Positions 59,986-64,000 of a DNA stretch of 64,000 bases are shown here, in pieces. Within the stretch, counting starts at the first letter, position 1. Each line of letters opens with the position of its first letter. The notes under the pieces are model-generated. The model searched no databases. It had not been told where the DNA came from and saw only the letters and a program-made list of their open reading frames with translations. The stretch spans positions 310,001-374,000 of the forward strand of contig NZ_JAWMWH010000003.1 in assembly GCF_037546185.1 (NCBI RefSeq), written 5' to 3'. Origin of the DNA: Nicoliella lavandulae (GTDB taxonomy: Bacteria > Bacillota > Bacilli > Lactobacillales > Lactobacillaceae). The position numbers were made by a program, and so were the translations under genes.

Positions 59986-60019
59986 AAAAAAGACTAACGA
60001 TAAAATCGTTAGTCTTTTT
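59986..60019. terminator. bidirectional terminator
   Basis: AAAAAGACTAACGA / TCGTTAGTCTTTTT stem with a short loop, between the hypothetical gene and the tRNA-like gene. Confidence 0.88.
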
Positions 60020-60024
60020 GGTAT

Positions 60025-60093
60025 GAGTCGGGCCAGGATTGAACTAACATCTTCTCGGAAAAGGACCGAGTGCTCTGCTTGAGCTACCGACTC
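60025..60093 (-). tRNA. atypical tRNA-Lys-like gene (CTT)
   Basis: The cloverleaf is well paired: acceptor GAGTCGG/CCGACTC, D-stem GCTC/GAGC, anticodon stem CTCGG/CCGAG, T-stem GTTAG/CTGGC with loop TTCAATC. The D-loop is only AAGCA, with no G18-G19. The anticodon loop is TCCTTTT, so position 33 is C instead of invariant U and the triplet reads CTT. Discriminator A. It stands alone, 69 nt long. It may serve a role outside translation or be a decaying tRNA. Confidence 0.7.
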
Positions 60094-60142
60094 GAAAGAT
60101 TACTTTTATATAGTACCAAACCAATCGGTAAATTGCAACCAC

Positions 60143-60784
60143 CTATTTTAAATATTTCAAAATTTCTTGCGGTGTTTTAAAGTCATACTTAGCAGAACCG
60201 TTTTTAAGGGCATCATCAATATTGCCCCAACCAGCTAATCCAAAGTCAACTTTAGCATTTTCAGCACATCCCTCATCGGTAAACGCATCCCCAATATACA
60301 ATGTTTTCTTACGATCTACACCCATATGATCGATTGCATATAATAACGGTTCCGGGGCTGGCTTATGGTATGGTAATAAATCAGACGTTACCGTTACCCA
60401 CATTTGATTCATAAAGCTAAAGTGATTTTTTAAATCAGCAATATCATTACTACTGCCGGAAGTTACGATTCCTAACCCAACGTTTTGATGGTCAACTTTA
60501 ACTTGTTTAAAGAACTCATTCAAACCATGATATAAACTAGGCGCTTGATTTAATTGAGCTGCAGCAATCGTGTAGTCAATGGCGACCTGATTACTAAATT
60601 GAATTGGAATCTTCAAGCGCTTTAGTGTCTGATCAGGCGTTAGTGGAAAAGTATCTTTTAATTCAGTCTCTGATATTTGTTCGATCCCATACTTAGGCAT
60701 AATTTGCTTCATAATTGATGAATAACGTGGAAAACTATCGATTAAAGTCCCGTCAACATCAAAAATAACTGCATCATATTTCAT
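60143..60784 (-). CDS. HAD-superfamily phosphatase
   Basis: The 213-residue product shows HAD motif I FDVDGTLIDS, motif II VTSGSS, Lys in YHKPAPEPLLYA and motif IV YIGDAFTDEGCA. An alpha-helical cap (about 20-80) places it in subfamily I, near phosphoglycolate phosphatase and beta-phosphoglucomutase. Specific substrate not evident. Good GGAGAATC site before the ATG. Confidence 0.88.
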   Translation of the reverse strand: MKYDAVIFDVDGTLIDSFPRYSSIMKQIMPKYGIEQISETELKDTFPLTPDQTLKRLKIPIQFSNQVAIDYTIAAAQLNQAPSLYHGLNEFFKQVKVDHQNVGLGIVTSGSSNDIADLKNHFSFMNQMWVTVTSDLLPYHKPAPEPLLYAIDHMGVDRKKTLYIGDAFTDEGCAENAKVDFGLAGWGNIDDALKNGSAKYDFKTPQEILKYLK

Positions 60785-60928
60785 TGTGATTCTCCTATTC
60801 TATATTTCTTAAACATAATTATAACAAATCAGATTTGATTAGTAGTGCATTTTATTTATACAAAACATAAAAAGATGTTAAAATATGCGATATGAATAAT
60901 ATCATTTACTAATAGGAGGTATTTGACA

Positions 60929-62749
60929 ATGGAAAGTAAGAATAAAATTCAAGCAAGCGTCGCATTACTAAAAGTTTTAGAATCATGGGGCGTTAAAGAT
61001 GTGTATGGTTATCCTGGTGGATCAATCAACTCATTACTAAGTGGGCTACAAATTGAACAAAAGAACATTAACTTTATTCAAGTTCGTCATGAACAAGTTG
61101 CTGCATTAACTGCAGCTGCTCACGCTAAACTAACTGGTAAGATTGGTGTGGCCTTTGGTTCAGCCGGTCCTGGGGCGGTTAACCTTTTAAACGGTTTATA
61201 CGATGCTAAGGCTGACCACGCACCAGTGTTAGCATTAGTAGGTCAGGTTCCAAGTACTAATATGAACTATGACTACTTCCAAGAAATGCCAGAAACCCCT
61301 ATTTTTAGAGATGTTGCATGTTATGATCGAATTGTAATGACCCCTGAAAGCCTTCCTCACGTTGTAGATGAAGCGATTAAGGCCGCATACAAAAATAATG
61401 GAGTCGCAGTAGTCGTTATTCCAAATGAATTTGGCTATGAATCCATTCCAGAAAAGAAATATACCACCGCAACCTTAAGTGATAACAAAACTGCTCCTCA
61501 ACCACAAGCAACTGATTCAGAAGTAGATAAATTCTTAGCAATGGTCAAATCAGCTAAGCGACCAGTTTTTCACGTTGGGCGTGGAATTCATGATGGTGGC
61601 GAAAAAATTGTTGAACTATCTAAGAAGTTGCAAATTCCAATTATTATTGATGGACTAGCCAATGGATTAGTTCCTAATGATTACGAAGGATTCCTAGGAA
61701 CTGCTAATCGAGCTGCTTCTAAGGCTGCCGACGAAATCATGTCAGTTTCAGACTTAGTGATCGCTATTGGTGGTGATTTCCCATTTGCCAATACCTACTA
61801 TGCTAGTCACCCATTCTCATACGTCCAAGTTGATAATGACCGAAGTAAATTAGGTCGTCACCATACTTTAGATTTAGGAATTTGGGCCGATGCTACTCAA
61901 TTTGTCGAAAAAGCAATCGAACGCAGCACTAAGGTAGCTGAAACGAACTACTTTAAGGCTGCCGTTGCTGATATGCAAAATTGGGAAGCATATCTAGATC
62001 ACATGAAGAAATCAGAAAATAATCCATTATTACCAGGACAAGTATACAATGCAATTAATGAAGTTGCTGATCCTGACGCTTCTTACTCCATTGACGTTGG
62101 TGATAATATCATTAACTCATTTAGATACCTCAACTTTACGAAGGAAAATAAGTGGGTCATTTCAGCCCTCTTTGCTACGATGGGAAGTGGTCTTCCTGGT
62201 GCAATGGCTGCTAAACGAGCTTATCCAGATAAACAAACATGGAACATTACTGGTGATGGTGCTCAAGCAATGGTCTTACAAGATTTAGCTACCATTGTTA
62301 AATACAACATCCCCGTAATTACCGTGGTGACTTCTAATCTTAACCTAAGCTTCATTCAAGGTGAACAAGAAGATGCCCCAATGCAAATCTTCGGATTAGA
62401 TTTACAATCCATTGACTACGCAACCGTTGCTAAAGGATTTGGCATCGAAGCTGCAACCGTTAACAAATTCTCTGAATTAAAACCAGCAATTGAAAAGGCC
62501 GCTGCTGCAGCCGCTGCTGGCAAACCATTCCTGGTTGATGTCCGCATTAGTGATAAACGTGGCTTACCAGTTGAAGACCTTCAATTAAGCATTATTAATG
62601 GTAAGTTAGATGAATCAGTTAGTCCTAAATTCTTAGACGATAAACCAGCTGATGTTCACTACACACCAAAAGAATTATTTAAGATGTTCGACGGTGAAGG
62701 GTTAAAGACGCTTCCAGAATTATTTGACGAATATAATGTAGAATTATAA
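60929..62749 (+). CDS. pox: pyruvate oxidase (TPP/FAD-dependent)
   Basis: The 606-residue enzyme oxidises pyruvate with O2 and phosphate to acetyl phosphate, CO2 and H2O2. It has the catalytic Glu in VRHEQVAA, GSAGPGAVNLLNGLYDA, FAD-domain VGRGIHDGGEK, and TPP/Mg motif TGDGAQAMVLQDL...TSNLNLSFIQGEQED. Length and spacing match L. plantarum-type POX rather than acetolactate synthase (FIQGEQ). The ATG at 60929 is preferred, AGGAGG being 9 nt upstream. It consumes TPP, linking it to the thiamine salvage genes nearby. Confidence 0.9.
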   Translation: MESKNKIQASVALLKVLESWGVKDVYGYPGGSINSLLSGLQIEQKNINFIQVRHEQVAALTAAAHAKLTGKIGVAFGSAGPGAVNLLNGLYDAKADHAPVLALVGQVPSTNMNYDYFQEMPETPIFRDVACYDRIVMTPESLPHVVDEAIKAAYKNNGVAVVVIPNEFGYESIPEKKYTTATLSDNKTAPQPQATDSEVDKFLAMVKSAKRPVFHVGRGIHDGGEKIVELSKKLQIPIIIDGLANGLVPNDYEGFLGTANRAASKAADEIMSVSDLVIAIGGDFPFANTYYASHPFSYVQVDNDRSKLGRHHTLDLGIWADATQFVEKAIERSTKVAETNYFKAAVADMQNWEAYLDHMKKSENNPLLPGQVYNAINEVADPDASYSIDVGDNIINSFRYLNFTKENKWVISALFATMGSGLPGAMAAKRAYPDKQTWNITGDGAQAMVLQDLATIVKYNIPVITVVTSNLNLSFIQGEQEDAPMQIFGLDLQSIDYATVAKGFGIEAATVNKFSELKPAIEKAAAAAAAGKPFLVDVRISDKRGLPVEDLQLSIINGKLDESVSPKFLDDKPADVHYTPKELFKMFDGEGLKTLPELFDEYNVEL

Positions 62750-62762
62750 TCATTGATAAAAT

Positions 62763-62796
62763 CGCCTCTATATATTATAGAAGCGTTTTTATTTTT
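62763..62796 (+). terminator. terminator of the pyruvate oxidase gene
   Basis: CGCCTCTATA / TATAGAAGCG with one mismatch, followed by TTTTT. Confidence 0.65.
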
Positions 62797-62911
62797 GTAC
62801 TTTAGTTAATGTAAAAATAAACTAATAAATACAAATCATATTAATACTAAATAAACATTAATCGTGATAAACTAAAGGTGCGAAAAAGAAATGATGTCCA
62901 TCATCTCAATC

Positions 62912-62944
62912 AAAAAAACGACTGTTCGAATGAACGGTCGTTTT
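62912..62944 (-). terminator. terminator of the 2-hydroxyacid dehydrogenase gene
   Basis: AAAACGACTGTTC / GAACGGTCGTTTT stem with a T-run on the minus strand, 12 nt after the stop codon. Confidence 0.88.
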
Positions 62945-62956
62945 CGCGTTATATCA

Positions 62957-63898
62957 CTATTTAACTTCGTTAACTGGTGTATTTGGTTTCTTGCCATCAA
63001 ACACTGCTAAGATGTTATCCAATGCCGTATGCGACATTGCATTCCATGCCTCTACTGAATTACCTGCACAGTGAGGAGTCATAAAGACATTATCTAATTT
63101 ACGAATGGGGCTGTCCATTGGTAATGGTTCCTTATCGTAAACATCTAGCCCAGCTCCTGCAATATGATGATTCTTAAGCGCATCGACCATATCATCTTGA
63201 TTAACCAATGGACCACGTCCTAAGTTGATCAAATAAGCTGATTCTTTCATCATATCAAATTCTTTTTTAGCAACACTACCAATCGTGCCTTGCACGGCTG
63301 GTAAGTGAAGAGTTACATAGTCTGATTCTTTAAATAGTTGATTCCAATCAACCATCTTACCGTATTTAGTATCACGTGGGGTCCGATTATAGATTAAGAC
63401 GTTCATTCCGAAGCCAGATGCCATTTTAGCCACTTCATGCCCAATGTTACCATAACCAACAATTCCTAACGTTTTCCCACTAATTTGGGAAGCCATTTGT
63501 TGTTCACCGTAGGAACTGTCGCCCTCACGCATCTTTTTAGAAATAGTATAAAGATGCTTAGATAAAATTAGCATTTGGGCGAGAACATTTTCAGCGACTT
63601 CAACGGCATTGCCACCAGGTGTGTTAGTAACCCAAACGCCATTTTCAGCTGCTGTTTTGGGATCAACATTATCATAGCCCACCCCTTGGCGTGCTAACAC
63701 TTTTAAATTAGGCATCTTAGCATACATGGAATTAGGAAATGGGTCCGCCATTAAAATGATTCCATCAACATCGCTAGCTTTTTGTAAAATTAAGTCAGCG
63801 TCTTGACCATCAACTACTACTGGTTCAATCCCCTTATCTTTAATTTCTTGCCCCACAAAACGTTCAATTGCTGGGGTAATTAGAATTTTCTTAGTCAT
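62957..63898 (-). CDS. D-3-phosphoglycerate dehydrogenase-like 2-hydroxyacid dehydrogenase
   Basis: The product (313 residues from ATG 63898, GAAAGG 9 nt upstream) has the Rossmann motif GIVGYGNIGHEVAKMA, catalytic Arg in LINLGRGPLVN, Glu in DVYDKEPLP and His in TPHCAGNS. No ACT domain is present. Lactobacilli use such enzymes on several 2-oxo acids, so SerA is not certain. The 102 nt between this gene and the window end hold only AT-rich upstream DNA. Confidence 0.85.
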   Translation of the reverse strand: MTKKILITPAIERFVGQEIKDKGIEPVVVDGQDADLILQKASDVDGIILMADPFPNSMYAKMPNLKVLARQGVGYDNVDPKTAAENGVWVTNTPGGNAVEVAENVLAQMLILSKHLYTISKKMREGDSSYGEQQMASQISGKTLGIVGYGNIGHEVAKMASGFGMNVLIYNRTPRDTKYGKMVDWNQLFKESDYVTLHLPAVQGTIGSVAKKEFDMMKESAYLINLGRGPLVNQDDMVDALKNHHIAGAGLDVYDKEPLPMDSPIRKLDNVFMTPHCAGNSVEAWNAMSHTALDNILAVFDGKKPNTPVNEVK

Positions 63899-64000
63899 AA
63901 TCATCATCCTTTCAATATTTAAAGTATAGTAATTAGCATCTGTAAAGTACAGTATAACGGCTTAAATCAAACTTTAATCGACCACATTTGAAATTGGTCC

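Noticed and set aside
60929..62749. Acetolactate synthase linked to the Val-leader operon
   Set aside because: Motifs and length match pyruvate oxidase, and the gene is 52 kb from the Val leader with its own transcription unit.

Overview
The window looks like a chromosomal segment of an AT-rich member of the Lactobacillaceae. The evidence is the codon use, strong AGGAGG-type ribosome binding sites, T-box leaders, THI-box (TPP) riboswitches, an SpxB/Pox-type pyruvate oxidase, a PadR/DUF1700/DUF4097 operon, Ser-rich secreted proteins and a Tyr-Trp-His-Gln tRNA cluster. No rRNA, CRISPR array or prophage is visible. The genus cannot be fixed from the sequence alone.

Layout. 0-9.7 kb: a TPP riboswitch in front of a decayed SDR gene, two secreted proteins with Lys-rich C-terminal tails, an IS3-family element (copy 1), and an MFS/isocitrate-lyase-like operon behind a transcription attenuator whose leader peptide has eight consecutive Val codons. 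9.8-17.7 kb: an aromatic operon on the minus strand (aroE-aroD-[MFS::chorismate mutase]-aroC-aroA-tyrA-aroK-BacA/PheA-like). It is preceded by a second attenuator whose leader peptide is rich in Tyr and Phe. 17.7-25.7 kb: a Trp T-box and trpEGDCFBA on the plus strand. trpE is broken by a stop codon and an internal deletion, and a secreted GH20 hexosaminidase gene lies antisense between trpG and trpD. 25.7-36.9 kb: an APC permease, two more T-box-controlled units (an FAH-type hydratase; an aminotransferase plus a ketopantoate-reductase-like enzyme), a ThiD/PdxK-like kinase, a frameshifted Ldh-family dehydrogenase, a PTS-EIIC-like membrane protein, a 2-hydroxyacid dehydrogenase and a TauE exporter. 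37-40.1 kb: tenA-thiD-thiE-thiM under a TPP riboswitch. 40.2-50.2 kb: a nitrilase, small membrane peptides, hydrolase and acetyltransferases, an EmrB/QacA-type efflux pump behind a structured three-way-junction leader, and the PadR envelope operon with a 39-bp palindromic operator. 50.3-50.7 kb: five tRNA genes, one of them structurally abnormal. 50.8-64 kb: a large Ser-rich surface protein, IS copy 2, membrane proteins, a ylmB/tenA-type thiamine-salvage pair under a third TPP riboswitch, a second abnormal tRNA, pyruvate oxidase and a 2-hydroxyacid dehydrogenase.

How the parts fit. Amino-acid supply is controlled by RNA leaders of two mechanistic types: ribosome-stalling attenuators (Val and Tyr/Phe) and tRNA-binding T-boxes (Trp and two others). 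Thiamine is salvaged rather than made de novo: no thiC or thiG is present, while tenA, ylmB-like, thiD, thiE and thiM are, under TPP control. Decay of trpE and insertion of GH20 suggest that anthranilate is no longer made here, although trpDCFBA still reads through. Both IS copies sit at the stem/loop junction of intrinsic terminator hairpins. The most promising undescribed items are the Val-leader lyase operon, the efflux-pump leader RNA, the two abnormal tRNA(Lys)-like genes and the terminator-targeting IS.
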